This document shows positions 24,301 to 31,930 of a stretch of 64,000 bases of DNA, piece after piece. Source of the DNA: Amycolatopsis thermalba. GTDB taxonomy: Bacteria > Actinomycetota > Actinomycetes > Mycobacteriales > Pseudonocardiaceae. A program made the position numbers and the translations under genes. Location of the stretch: positions 1-64,000 of the forward strand of contig NZ_PQHW01000029.1 of NCBI RefSeq assembly GCF_003385215.1, in the 5' to 3' direction. The notes beneath the pieces were generated by a model. It made no database searches. It was not told the DNA's origin and saw only the letters and a program-made list of their open reading frames with translations. How positions within the stretch are numbered: the stretch's first letter is position 1; each line of letters starts with the position of its first letter.

Positions 24301-25290
24301 TCAGGGCTTGCCGAGGCCGAACTGGACGACGTCGAGGTACCGGCCGCGGAACCCGGCTTCGGAGTAGGCGAGGTAGAACTCCCACATCCGGCGGAAGGTG
24401 TCGTCGAAGCCGAGTTCGGTGATGCGGGGCCAGGCGTCGAGGAACCGCTGCCGCCACAGGCGGAGCGTGCGCGCGTAGGAATCGCCGAGGCTGCGCCGGG
24501 TGCCGATGCGCAGCCCGGTGTGGTGGCCGACGGCGTCGGTGATCGCTTCCCGGGACAGCAGCTGCCCGCCGGGGAAGATGTACTTGTGGATCCACGTGTA
24601 GGAGTGGCGGGTGGCGAGCATGCGGTCGTGCGGCATGGTGATGGCCTGCAGCCCGATCCGGCCACCGGGAGCCAGGAGCCGGTCGAGCGTGGCGAAGTAG
24701 GCGGGCCAGTGCTCTTCGCCGACCGCTTCGATCATCTCGACGCTGGCCATGGCGTCGTAGCTGCCGTGGGCCTCGCGGTAGTCGGACAGGACGACCTCCA
24801 CCCGGTCCGCGACGCCGGCCTCGGCGAGGCGTTTGCGCGCCAGCGTCTGCTGCTCGGCCGAGATGGTGAGGGTGGTGACCTGCGCGCCGCGCTGCGCGGC
24901 GCGCAGGGCCAGTTCGCCCCAGCCGGTGCCGATCTCCAGCAGCCGGGTGCCGTCGCGGACTCCGGCCAGGTCCGGAATGCCGTCGATCTTGCGCCGCTGC
25001 GCGGTCGCGAGGTCGTCGGTGTCGCCGGCGAACCAGGCTGAGGAATAGGTCATGGTCTCGTCGAGGAACTCGGCGAACAGCTCGTTGGACAGGTCGTAGT
25101 GCCGCGAGATGTTGGCCTGCGCCCCCGAGATGGTGTTGCGTTCGCCGGCCGGTTTGCGGGCGTCGGCGAACCGGCGCAGCGCCTGGAGGGGTTCGGGCAC
25201 CAGGGTCGCCATGCGCGCGGCGAACGGGGTGCGGACGTCGGCCAGGTCGTCGCCGGGCAGCGGCAGGCGCATCCCGTACCGGCCGTGCAC
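24301..25290 (-). CDS. N-terminally truncated cyclopropane-fatty-acid synthase
   Basis: The encoded 329 residues contain the complete SAM-dependent catalytic domain: QANISRHYDLSNELF, MTYSSAWF, LLEIGTGWGELALRAA, ASVEMIEAVGEEHW, WIHKYIFPGG and the C-terminal WEFYLAYSEAGFRGRYLDVVQF. Relatives such as UfaA1 are about 420 residues. The missing part is the N-terminal helical domain. In its place the frame runs upstream into KKFSVSPFLPVHGRYGMRL, which is the pattern of a DUF1365 protein, so a deletion seems to have joined two neighbouring genes. GTG 25290 has no RBS. The enzyme would add a methylene bridge to unsaturated phospholipid chains; whether this form works is doubtful. Confidence 0.75.
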   Translation of the reverse strand: MHGRYGMRLPLPGDDLADVRTPFAARMATLVPEPLQALRRFADARKPAGERNTISGAQANISRHYDLSNELFAEFLDETMTYSSAWFAGDTDDLATAQRRKIDGIPDLAGVRDGTRLLEIGTGWGELALRAAQRGAQVTTLTISAEQQTLARKRLAEAGVADRVEVVLSDYREAHGSYDAMASVEMIEAVGEEHWPAYFATLDRLLAPGGRIGLQAITMPHDRMLATRHSYTWIHKYIFPGGQLLSREAITDAVGHHTGLRIGTRRSLGDSYARTLRLWRQRFLDAWPRITELGFDDTFRRMWEFYLAYSEAGFRGRYLDVVQFGLGKP

Positions 25291-25326
25291 GGGCAGGAAC
25301 GGCGAGACGGAGAACTTCTTGTCGAT
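25291..25326 (-). pseudogene. DUF1365 gene fragment fused in frame
   Basis: The codons just upstream of the truncated synthase read KIDKKFSVSPFLPV in the same frame. K-F-x-V-S-P-F is the hallmark of DUF1365 proteins, whose gene normally lies directly upstream of the cyclopropane synthase gene in sigK-type loci. Both flanks of the fragment are missing. Confidence 0.5.
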
Positions 25327-25350
25327 TTTTGTATGATAATCGGACCTTAG
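25327..25350. promoter_or_regulatory. GntR-type operator candidate, copy 1
   Basis: TTTTGTATGATAATCGGACC-TTAG matches the copy at 26185-26208 (CTTTGTACGATGATAGGACG-TTAG) at 19 of 24 positions. It lies between the end of the GntR gene and the truncated synthase gene, directly before the latter. The gene it once controlled may have been lost. Confidence 0.55.
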
Positions 25351-25384
25351 GGTGGGAGTCGCGTGTCGCGCAAGAGGGCGGGGG

Positions 25385-26104
25385 TCAGGTGCGGGCCGGG
25401 ACCGCCTGGTTCTCCGCCAGCAGGCGGTCCCGGTGCCGCATGACGCGGCGCAGGTGGTTCTCGGTGGCGAAGCGGGCGCGTGACGGGTCGCCGGCGGCGA
25501 TGGCCTCGGCGATCTGGACGTGCTCTTCCAGGGTGTTGGCCGCTTCGGACGGGTATCCGGGCCCGGTGCGGTAGGTGTCGCGCAGGAACCCGTTGAGCGG
25601 GCGGATCACCAGGGAGAAGAACGGGTTGCCGCTCGCCTGCGCCACGATTTCGTGGAACCGCAGGTCGGCGTCCAGGAATTCGTCGCGGGCCTCGGGCCGG
25701 CCGAGCGCGTCGGCCAGCCGGCGGTTGGCGTCTTCGAGGTCGGCGAGGTGCTGCTCGGTCCGCCGCGCCGCGGCCAGTTGCGCCATCTCGACCTCGAGCA
25801 CCAGGCGCAGTTCGAGGAGCTGGGCGAACGAGCCCTCGCTGCGGCGCATCAGCAGGCCGTACTGCTCGGCGATGAGCCGTCCGTCCAGCTCCGCGACGGC
25901 CATGCCGCGACCGGGCTTCACGGTGACCAGCCCGCGCTGGATCAGCAGCCGGGCCGTTTCCCGCACCACGGTGCGCGACACGTCGAAGCGGCGGGCGAGT
26001 TCGGCTTCCGTCGGGAGCCGCTCGCCGGGTGCCAGCCGCACGATCTCGTCCTGCAGCTTGTCCGCGAGGGTTTCCGACAGGCGCTTGTGGAGTGCTTCGG
26101 CCAT
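25385..26104 (-). CDS. GntR family (FCD/FadR-type) regulator
   Basis: A 239-residue FadR-type regulator. Residues about 8-72 form the winged helix (LPTEAELARRFDVSRTVVRETARLL, GLVTVKPGRGMAV), and residues about 90-225 form the all-helical FCD ligand domain with the usual metal-site pattern (Asp and His residues in DADLRFHEIVAQASGNPF and LEEHVQIAEAIAAGD). ATG at 26104 is chosen because a TTG 18 bases earlier lacks an RBS. It is divergent from the sugar-acid operon at 26251, and related operator-like sequences flank it. It probably represses that operon until a sugar-acid intermediate appears. Confidence 0.9.
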   Translation of the reverse strand: MAEALHKRLSETLADKLQDEIVRLAPGERLPTEAELARRFDVSRTVVRETARLLIQRGLVTVKPGRGMAVAELDGRLIAEQYGLLMRRSEGSFAQLLELRLVLEVEMAQLAAARRTEQHLADLEDANRRLADALGRPEARDEFLDADLRFHEIVAQASGNPFFSLVIRPLNGFLRDTYRTGPGYPSEAANTLEEHVQIAEAIAAGDPSRARFATENHLRRVMRHRDRLLAENQAVPART

Positions 26105-26108
26105 TCGG

Positions 26109-26123
26109 CGATCGTACGACAAA
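26109..26123. promoter_or_regulatory. GntR-type operator candidate at the regulator's own start
   Basis: Read on the minus strand, TTTGTCGTACGATCG lies five bases before the regulator's ATG and resembles the TTTGTAYGATRAT core of the other two sites, with a CGTACG palindrome at its centre. It suggests autoregulation. Confidence 0.45.
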
Positions 26124-26184
26124 CCGCGCTGCGTGGTTCCTCCCGTGCGCCTCGGTGGCGGAGAATCGGCCGGATTGACGGCAT

Positions 26185-26208
26185 CTTTGTACGATGATAG
26201 GACGTTAG
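26185..26208. promoter_or_regulatory. GntR-type operator candidate, copy 2
   Basis: CTTTGTACGATGATAGGACG-TTAG lies 43 bases before the ATG of the sugar-acid operon and repeats the motif of 25327-25350. It is the expected place for a repressor site of the divergent GntR gene. Confidence 0.6.
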
Positions 26209-26250
26209 CGGCGCCCGGATGTGGCGCGTGACGAGGAGGGCTGCCGATCC

Positions 26251-27444
26251 ATGAACCTGCACGCCTACGCCGGGGCCGTGCTCCCCGCCGACGCCGCGCG
26301 GGCCACCCTGGTGGCCCGCGTGTTCGATCCCGCGGTCGGCGGGCCGTGCGTGGCGGCGGTCCGGGGCGACCGCGCCGTCGACCTGACCCACGTCGCCCCG
26401 ACGGTCTCCGAACTGCTGCGCAGGCCCGACGCGGTCTCGCTCGTCCGCGGGCACGAGGGCGGCGGGCACTGGGAGCTGTCCGCGCTGATCGAGGCCACGC
26501 TGCGGCGCGACCGGAGCGTTCCCCACCTGCTCGCCCCGGTCGACCTGCAGGTCCTCAAGGCGGCGGGGGTGACGTTCGTCCGCAGCATGCTCGAGCGCGT
26601 GATCGAAGAGCGCGCGAAGGGGGATCCGGGCCGGGCCGAGGAGATCAGGTCCCGGATCGCCGAGGTCGTCCGCGGCCGGATCGCCCAGCTGCGCCCCGGG
26701 TCGCCGGAGGCGGCCCGCGTCAAGGACGTGCTGGTCGAGGAGGGCTTGTGGTCCCAGTACCTCGAGGTCGGCATCGGGCCCGATCCGGAGATCTTCACCA
26801 AGGCGCCCGTCCTGTCCGCCGTGGGCACCGGTGCCGAGATCGGCGTGCTGGCCCGCTCGACCTGGAACAACCCGGAGCCCGAGCTGGTGCTCGCGGTCAG
26901 TTCGTCCGGCACGCCGGTCGCCGCCACCCTGGGCAACGACGTGAACCTCCGTGACTTCGAGGGACGCAGCGCGCTCCTGCTCACCGAGGCGAAGGACAAC
27001 AACGCCTCCTGCGCGATCGGCCCGTTCCTGCGGCTGTTCGACGACGGCTTCACGCTGGACGACGCGCGAGCCACCGAGGTCGCGCTGGACATCACCGGCA
27101 GCGACGGGTTCACGCTGCACGGCGTCAACCCGGTGAGCGAGATCAGCCGGGACCTCACCGACCTGATCCGGCACGCGCACGGAGCCCACCACAGCTACCC
27201 CGACGGGTTCGTCCTGTTCACCGGCACGATGTTCGCGCCGACCGAGGACCGCGGCGAACCGGGGCAGGGCTTCACCCACCGGCGGGGCGATGTCGTCGCG
27301 ATCAGCTCGCCCGCCCTCGGCACCCTGGTCAACGTCGTCACCACCGCGGAAGCGGCCGCGGACTGGACCTTCGGCATCCGGGCGCTGATGGCGAACCTCG
27401 CCGGGCGCGGCCTGTTGCGCGGCGCGGTGGAGGTGGGCTCGTGA
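26251..27444 (+). CDS. FAH family protein, likely 2-keto-3-deoxy sugar-acid dehydratase
   Basis: A 397-residue member of the fumarylacetoacetate hydrolase superfamily with an N-terminal extension and the catalytic metal site in WNNPEPELVL, with DVNLRDFEGRS and KDNNASCAIGPFLRLFDD further on. This long form resembles the AraD1-type proteins of non-phosphorylative pentose degradation, which dehydrate 2-keto-3-deoxy-pentonates to ketoglutarate semialdehyde. The aldehyde dehydrogenase two genes downstream is of the type that oxidises that product, which supports the assignment. AGGAGGG lies about 11 bases before the chosen ATG. Which sugar acid is used is not visible. Confidence 0.8.
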   Translation: MNLHAYAGAVLPADAARATLVARVFDPAVGGPCVAAVRGDRAVDLTHVAPTVSELLRRPDAVSLVRGHEGGGHWELSALIEATLRRDRSVPHLLAPVDLQVLKAAGVTFVRSMLERVIEERAKGDPGRAEEIRSRIAEVVRGRIAQLRPGSPEAARVKDVLVEEGLWSQYLEVGIGPDPEIFTKAPVLSAVGTGAEIGVLARSTWNNPEPELVLAVSSSGTPVAATLGNDVNLRDFEGRSALLLTEAKDNNASCAIGPFLRLFDDGFTLDDARATEVALDITGSDGFTLHGVNPVSEISRDLTDLIRHAHGAHHSYPDGFVLFTGTMFAPTEDRGEPGQGFTHRRGDVVAISSPALGTLVNVVTTAEAAADWTFGIRALMANLAGRGLLRGAVEVGS

Positions 27445-28397
27445 CCCGGGTGGTCGTCACCGATCACGCCTTCGGCGGGGTGGCGGACGAGGCCGCGGTC
27501 GCCGAGCGCTTCGGCGCGGAGTTCTCGGTGCACGCCTGCCGCAGCGAGGACGAGACGATCCGGGCCGTGGACGGCGCCGACGTGGCGTTCGTGAACTTCG
27601 CCCCGGTGACGGACGCGGTGCTCGCGGCGATGGCGCCCGGCGCGACGGTGATCCGCTACGGCATCGGCTACGACAACGTGGACGTCGCCGCGGCACGGGC
27701 GCGCGGGATCTCGGTGGCCACGGTGCCGGACTACGGCAGCGACACCGTCGCCGACCACACCGTCGCCCTGCTGCTGACGCTGCTGCGCAGGATCCCCGCA
27801 TACGACCGCCGCATCCGCGAGACCGGCTGGTGCGCCCCGCGCGATCTCGGCTCGATCCCCGGCTTCGCCGACACCACGGTCGGACTGGTCGGCCTGGGCC
27901 GGATCGGGCTCGCGGTGCACCGCAGGCTCGCCGCGTTCGGTTTCCGCGTGATCGCGCACGATCCCTACGCCGAGCCCGCCGACGGGATCACCCTCACCTA
28001 CTTGGACACGCTGCTGCGCGAGTCGCACGCGGTCTCGCTGCACGCACCGCTGACCCAGCGGACGCGGCATCTGCTCGGTGCCACGGCGTTCTCCCGGATA
28101 CGCGAAGGGGCGGTCCTGGTCAACACCTCGCGTGGCGGGCTGGTCGACCACGACGCGCTCGCCGGGGCGGTGCGGACGGGCCGGGTGGCCGCGGCCGCGC
28201 TGGACGTCTTCGACCCCGAGCCGCTCGCCGCGGACTCGCCGCTGCGCGATCTGCCGCAGATCCTGTTCACCCCGCACGCGGCGTGCTATTCGGACAGTTC
28301 GCTGGCCGCGCTGCAACGGCTGGCCGCCGAAGAGGCCGAACGCGCGCTGGCCGGGAAACCGTTGCGCTGCCCCGTGACCGGAGGAGGTGGCCGATGA
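27441..28397 (+). CDS. D-isomer-specific 2-hydroxyacid dehydrogenase
   Basis: A 318-residue NAD-dependent 2-hydroxyacid dehydrogenase. It has the NAD fold glycine motif in VGLVGLGRIG, the catalytic Arg in NTSRGGLVD, the Glu in VFDPEPL and the His in FTPHAACYS, all in the right order. The family reduces 2-keto acids or glyoxylate, or oxidises D-2-hydroxyacids. The GTG start overlaps the stop of the FAH gene, so it belongs to the same sugar-acid pathway, perhaps oxidising a sugar acid or recycling a 2-keto intermediate. Confidence 0.9.
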   Translation: MTRVVVTDHAFGGVADEAAVAERFGAEFSVHACRSEDETIRAVDGADVAFVNFAPVTDAVLAAMAPGATVIRYGIGYDNVDVAAARARGISVATVPDYGSDTVADHTVALLLTLLRRIPAYDRRIRETGWCAPRDLGSIPGFADTTVGLVGLGRIGLAVHRRLAAFGFRVIAHDPYAEPADGITLTYLDTLLRESHAVSLHAPLTQRTRHLLGATAFSRIREGAVLVNTSRGGLVDHDALAGAVRTGRVAAAALDVFDPEPLAADSPLRDLPQILFTPHAACYSDSSLAALQRLAAEEAERALAGKPLRCPVTGGGGR

Positions 28398-29923
28398 GCC
28401 GCGCGATCGATCCCCGCACCGGAGCCGCGATCGGCCCGGAGATCGCCGACACCACACCGGATCGGATCCGCGACGTGTGTTCGCGCGCGGCGCGCGCCGC
28501 GCCGTGGCTGGGCGGGCTCGCCTTCCCGGAGCGCGCCGCGCTGCTCGCGGCTCTCGGCCAGGCGCTGCGCGACCACTCCGACGAGCTCGTGGCACTGGCC
28601 GATGCCGAGACCGCGCTCGGCCGGCCGCGCCTCACCGGCGAGCTCGCCCGCACCGCCGCGCAGTTCGACCTGTTCGCGGAGGTCCTCCGGGACGGCGCGT
28701 TCTGCGAGGCCACGCTGGACGGTCCCGACCCGGAGGCGGTGCCCCCGCACACCGATCTGCGCCGCATGCTCGTCCCGCTGGGCCCGGTGGCGGTCTTCGC
28801 CGCGTCCAACTTCCCGTTCGCCTTCTCGGTGGCCGGTGGCGACACCGCGAGCGCCCTCGCCGCCGGCTGCCCGGTCGTCGTCAAGGCGCACCCCGGGCAT
28901 CCGGGGTTTTCGGTGCGCACCGCGGAGATCCTGACCGCCGTCCTGACCGACGCCGGTGCCGCCGAGGGTGTGCTGACCCTGGTGCACGGCGAGGCGGCGG
29001 GCCGGGCCCTGGTGGCGGATCCGGCGGTCACCGCCGTCGCGTTCACCGGCTTGCCCGGCGGTGGCCGCGCCCTGTTCGACATCGCCGTGGCGCGGCCCGA
29101 TCCGATCCCGTTCTACGGCGAGCTGGGCAGCATCAACCCGGTCGTCGTCACGGCCGCCGCGGGAGCGGCCCGGCCGGACGAGATCGCGGACGGCCTGGCG
29201 GGCAGCGCGATGCTCGGCAGCGGGCAGTTCTGCACCAAACCCGGGCTGGTGTTCGTGCCCGAGGCGGCCGGCCTGCCCGGCCGGGTCGCGGAGCGGGTCG
29301 CCGCGGCGGAGGTCGCCCCGCTGCTCACCGCGCGGATCGAAGCCGGATTCCGCGAGGGCCTGCGACGACTGCTGAACGTCCCGGGAGTGCGCGCCCTGCT
29401 GGACGGGCGGGAGCCGGCCGGCGGCGGGCACCGGGTGGCCCCGCAGGTGGTGACCGCCGATGCCCGGACGTTCCTGGCCAACGCCGCCGTCCTGACGGAG
29501 GAGTGCTTCGGCCCGGTGACGGTTCTCGTCACCTACTCCACCGAGGAGGAACTCGCGGCCGCGCTCGCCCGCGTCCCGGGGTCGCTGACGGGCACGGTGC
29601 ACGCCGAGCCGGACGACCCCGGCGCCGCCTCCGCCGTGGCGGCGCTCGGCGCCAGGGTCGGGCGTCTCGTCCACAACGGCTGGCCCACGGGCGTGGCGGT
29701 GACCTGGTCGCAACACCACGGCGGCCCGTGGCCCGCGACGACGGCCGTCCTGCACACGTCGGTGGGCGCCACGGCGATCCGGCGGTTCCTGCGTCCCATC
29801 ACCTACCAGGACGTGCCCCAGCCGCTGCTGCCCGCCGCGCTCCGCGACGGCAACCCGCTCGGCATCCCGCGCCGGGTCGACGGCGTGCTGACCACGGGCG
29901 GGAATGCCGGGCGGACAGGCTGA
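28394..29923 (+). CDS. Aldehyde dehydrogenase (NADP+), ketoglutarate-semialdehyde type
   Basis: A 509-residue aldehyde dehydrogenase of the NADP-dependent branch that includes alpha-ketoglutarate semialdehyde dehydrogenase. Key parts are FAASNFPFAFSVAGGDTASALAAGCPVVVKAHPGHP, FTGLPGGGRALFD, the general-base Glu in FYGELGSINPV and the catalytic Cys in GSGQFCTKPG. GAGGAGGTGGCC precedes the ATG, which overlaps the previous stop. With the upstream dehydratase it would complete a non-phosphorylative pentose or hexarate route to 2-oxoglutarate. Confidence 0.9.
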   Translation: MSRAIDPRTGAAIGPEIADTTPDRIRDVCSRAARAAPWLGGLAFPERAALLAALGQALRDHSDELVALADAETALGRPRLTGELARTAAQFDLFAEVLRDGAFCEATLDGPDPEAVPPHTDLRRMLVPLGPVAVFAASNFPFAFSVAGGDTASALAAGCPVVVKAHPGHPGFSVRTAEILTAVLTDAGAAEGVLTLVHGEAAGRALVADPAVTAVAFTGLPGGGRALFDIAVARPDPIPFYGELGSINPVVVTAAAGAARPDEIADGLAGSAMLGSGQFCTKPGLVFVPEAAGLPGRVAERVAAAEVAPLLTARIEAGFREGLRRLLNVPGVRALLDGREPAGGGHRVAPQVVTADARTFLANAAVLTEECFGPVTVLVTYSTEEELAAALARVPGSLTGTVHAEPDDPGAASAVAALGARVGRLVHNGWPTGVAVTWSQHHGGPWPATTAVLHTSVGATAIRRFLRPITYQDVPQPLLPAALRDGNPLGIPRRVDGVLTTGGNAGRTG

Positions 29924-29953
29924 TCCGGCCGCGAACCGCTGCTGCCCGTCCGG

Positions 29954-31120
29954 TCAGGCGCACGGCTGCAGGGCCGGCGCGGGTGCCGGGCGGCGCAGCA
30001 GTTCGGGCAGCACGGTCAGCAGGCCGAGGGCCGCGAGCCCGGCGCCCAGCCACAGCGGCGCACGCAACCCGGAGGTCTCGATCACCAGCCCGCCGAGCGA
30101 GGACCCGAGGATGACGCCGAGCGTGATGAACGACGAGTGCACCGTGTTGACCAGCGGGCGGGCGTTGCCGGCGCGCTGCACGCGGGTCACCATCGCCGGG
30201 TTCATCGTGACGCCGACCAGCCCGATGCCGAGCATCGCCACCACCGCCGGCGCGGGCAGGTCCGCGAGCAGGGCGAACGCGGCGAGGAAGACGAGGTTCA
30301 GCGCGAGCCCGGTCACCAGGACGGGCACCGTGTGCCGGTCGGCGAGCCGCCCGACGACCAGGTTGCCGACCACGGTGGCCGCGCCGTAGGCGACCAGCAG
30401 CAGCGGCACGGTGCTGCCGGCGAACCCGGTGACCTCGGTGAGGATCGGCGTGAAGTAGCTGAACGCGGAGAACGTGGCGCCGATGACGAGCGTGCTGGTG
30501 GACAGCGCCAGCCACAGCCGCGGGGTGCGGAACACGCCCAGCTCCTCGCGGAAGGTGCCACCGTCGGCGGACGGCGCGAGCGCGGGCACCCCGGCGAGCG
30601 TGGCCAGCGCGGCGGCCGCGGCGAGTGCGCCGATCGCCCAGAACGCGGCGCGCCAGCCGAAGTGCTCGCCGACGACGGTCGCCAGCGGCAGGCCGAGCAG
30701 GGTACCGAGCATCAGGCCGTTCATCACCACGGCGATCGCGCGGCCGCGCACCTCGGGGCGGGTGAGCTGCGCGGTCAACGAGACGGCGATGCCGAAGAAC
30801 GCCTGCGCGGCGACGCCGGTGACGATGCGGGCGGCCAGCATCGTGCCGTAGTCGCTCGCGGTGGCGGCCAGGACGTTGCCGGCCAGGAAGATCGCGAACA
30901 ACACCATCAGCGCGGTCTTCGGGTTCTGCCGCATCAGGGCGACGGTGAGGACCGGGCCGCCCGCGGCCATCGCGACCGCGAAGGCGGTGATGAGGTAGCC
31001 GATCTGCGGAACCGTGACGCCCAGCCCGCCGGCGAGCTGGGGCATCAGGCCGGCCACGACGAATTCGCTGGTGACCATCGCGAACACGCCGAGGCTCAGC
31101 AGGTAGATCGCGCGCGGCAT
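29954..31120 (-). CDS. MFS efflux transporter (DHA1, AraJ-like)
   Basis: A 388-residue carrier with 12 predicted membrane helices and the drug:H+ antiporter style N-terminus (SLGVFAMVTSEFVVAGLMPQLAG) plus RIVTGVAAQAFFG. This branch exports drugs, sugars or arabinose-like compounds. GGAAGGAG sits five bases before the ATG at 31120. It follows the TetR gene in the same direction with 58 bp between, and near-identical operator-like words lie before both genes. Confidence 0.88.
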   Translation of the reverse strand: MPRAIYLLSLGVFAMVTSEFVVAGLMPQLAGGLGVTVPQIGYLITAFAVAMAAGGPVLTVALMRQNPKTALMVLFAIFLAGNVLAATASDYGTMLAARIVTGVAAQAFFGIAVSLTAQLTRPEVRGRAIAVVMNGLMLGTLLGLPLATVVGEHFGWRAAFWAIGALAAAAALATLAGVPALAPSADGGTFREELGVFRTPRLWLALSTSTLVIGATFSAFSYFTPILTEVTGFAGSTVPLLLVAYGAATVVGNLVVGRLADRHTVPVLVTGLALNLVFLAAFALLADLPAPAVVAMLGIGLVGVTMNPAMVTRVQRAGNARPLVNTVHSSFITLGVILGSSLGGLVIETSGLRAPLWLGAGLAALGLLTVLPELLRRPAPAPALQPCA

Positions 31121-31137
31121 GCGCACTCCTTCCATAG

Positions 31138-31157
31138 ACAACTGTTCGTTCCAAAAA
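31138..31157. promoter_or_regulatory. TetR operator candidate before the MFS gene
   Basis: ACAACTGTTCGTTCCAAAAA shares the core CAAC-N-G/A-TCGTTCCA with the site at 31779-31798, 17 bases before the transporter start. The pair suggests that the TetR protein controls both genes. Confidence 0.5.
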
Positions 31158-31178
31158 GCGGCCCAGCCACAAGGGCTG

Positions 31179-31757
31179 TCAGGAGAGCAGGGACAACGCC
31201 TGGTCCACGGCTTCGTCGAGGCGGCGGGCGTCGTCGGTCTTGCCCACGACGCGGATGCCCTGGACGAACGTGACCAGGAAGCGGGCCAGCGCGCGCGGAT
31301 CCTTGTCCGCGGCGAGGCCGCCCTCGTGCTGGGCGCGGGTGAGGGTGCCGGCCAGCGCCGCCTCCAGTTCCCCGAAGGCGATGTCCACGCGGCGCGCCGC
31401 CTTCGCGTCGCGGGGCAGCAGTTCGGTCGCGGTGTTGGTGACCAGGCAGCCCTTGCGGTCGGTGTCTTCGTGGCACTCGGCGGCGTAGCCGCGGACGAAG
31501 TCGCGGACCGCGTCCAGCGCCGGGCCGGGCCGGTTGAGCGCGGTCATCGTCTGGACGCCGCGCATCTCGCAGTACCGGTCCAGGGCGCGCAGGTAGAGGT
31601 CGTGCTTGCTGTCGTAGGTGGCGTACAGGCTGGCGCGGTTGACGCCCAGGTGGCCGACCAGGTCCTGCATCGAGGTGGCCTCGTAGCCCTGGCGCCAGAA
31701 CAGCTCCAGCGCGGCGTGCAACGCGGCGTCGGGGTCGAACTCCTTGGTCCTCGCCAT
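31179..31757 (-). CDS. TetR family regulator
   Basis: A 192-residue TetR regulator with an N-terminal helix-turn-helix (ATSMQDLVGHLGVNRASLYATYDSKHDLYLRAL) and a ligand domain of the YxaF/LmrA-like type (GCLVTNTATELLP with a conserved Cys). These regulators often sense quinone-like or reactive compounds. It lies upstream of an efflux pump gene in the same direction and is probably its repressor. Confidence 0.9.
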   Translation of the reverse strand: MARTKEFDPDAALHAALELFWRQGYEATSMQDLVGHLGVNRASLYATYDSKHDLYLRALDRYCEMRGVQTMTALNRPGPALDAVRDFVRGYAAECHEDTDRKGCLVTNTATELLPRDAKAARRVDIAFGELEAALAGTLTRAQHEGGLAADKDPRALARFLVTFVQGIRVVGKTDDARRLDEAVDQALSLLS

Positions 31758-31778
31758 GACCGGGAGCCTAGCGTATTG

Positions 31779-31798
31779 CCAACCGATCGTTCCAGTAA
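31779..31798. promoter_or_regulatory. TetR operator candidate before tetR
   Basis: CCAACCGATCGTTCCAGTAA lies 21 bases before the TetR start and matches the site before the transporter. AACCGATCGTT is close to a palindrome, as expected for a TetR dimer. Confidence 0.5.
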
Positions 31799-31930
31799 CC
31801 CTCGTCCGGACGAGTCACGCCGGCCGGTGATCGAGTTGATCGGCAACCGCGCGCGGCCGTGATGTTGCACAATCGAATGATGGATCCGCCGGTGCGGCGG
31901 TGACCGGAAGTCATCGGGAGGCGTGAACTG

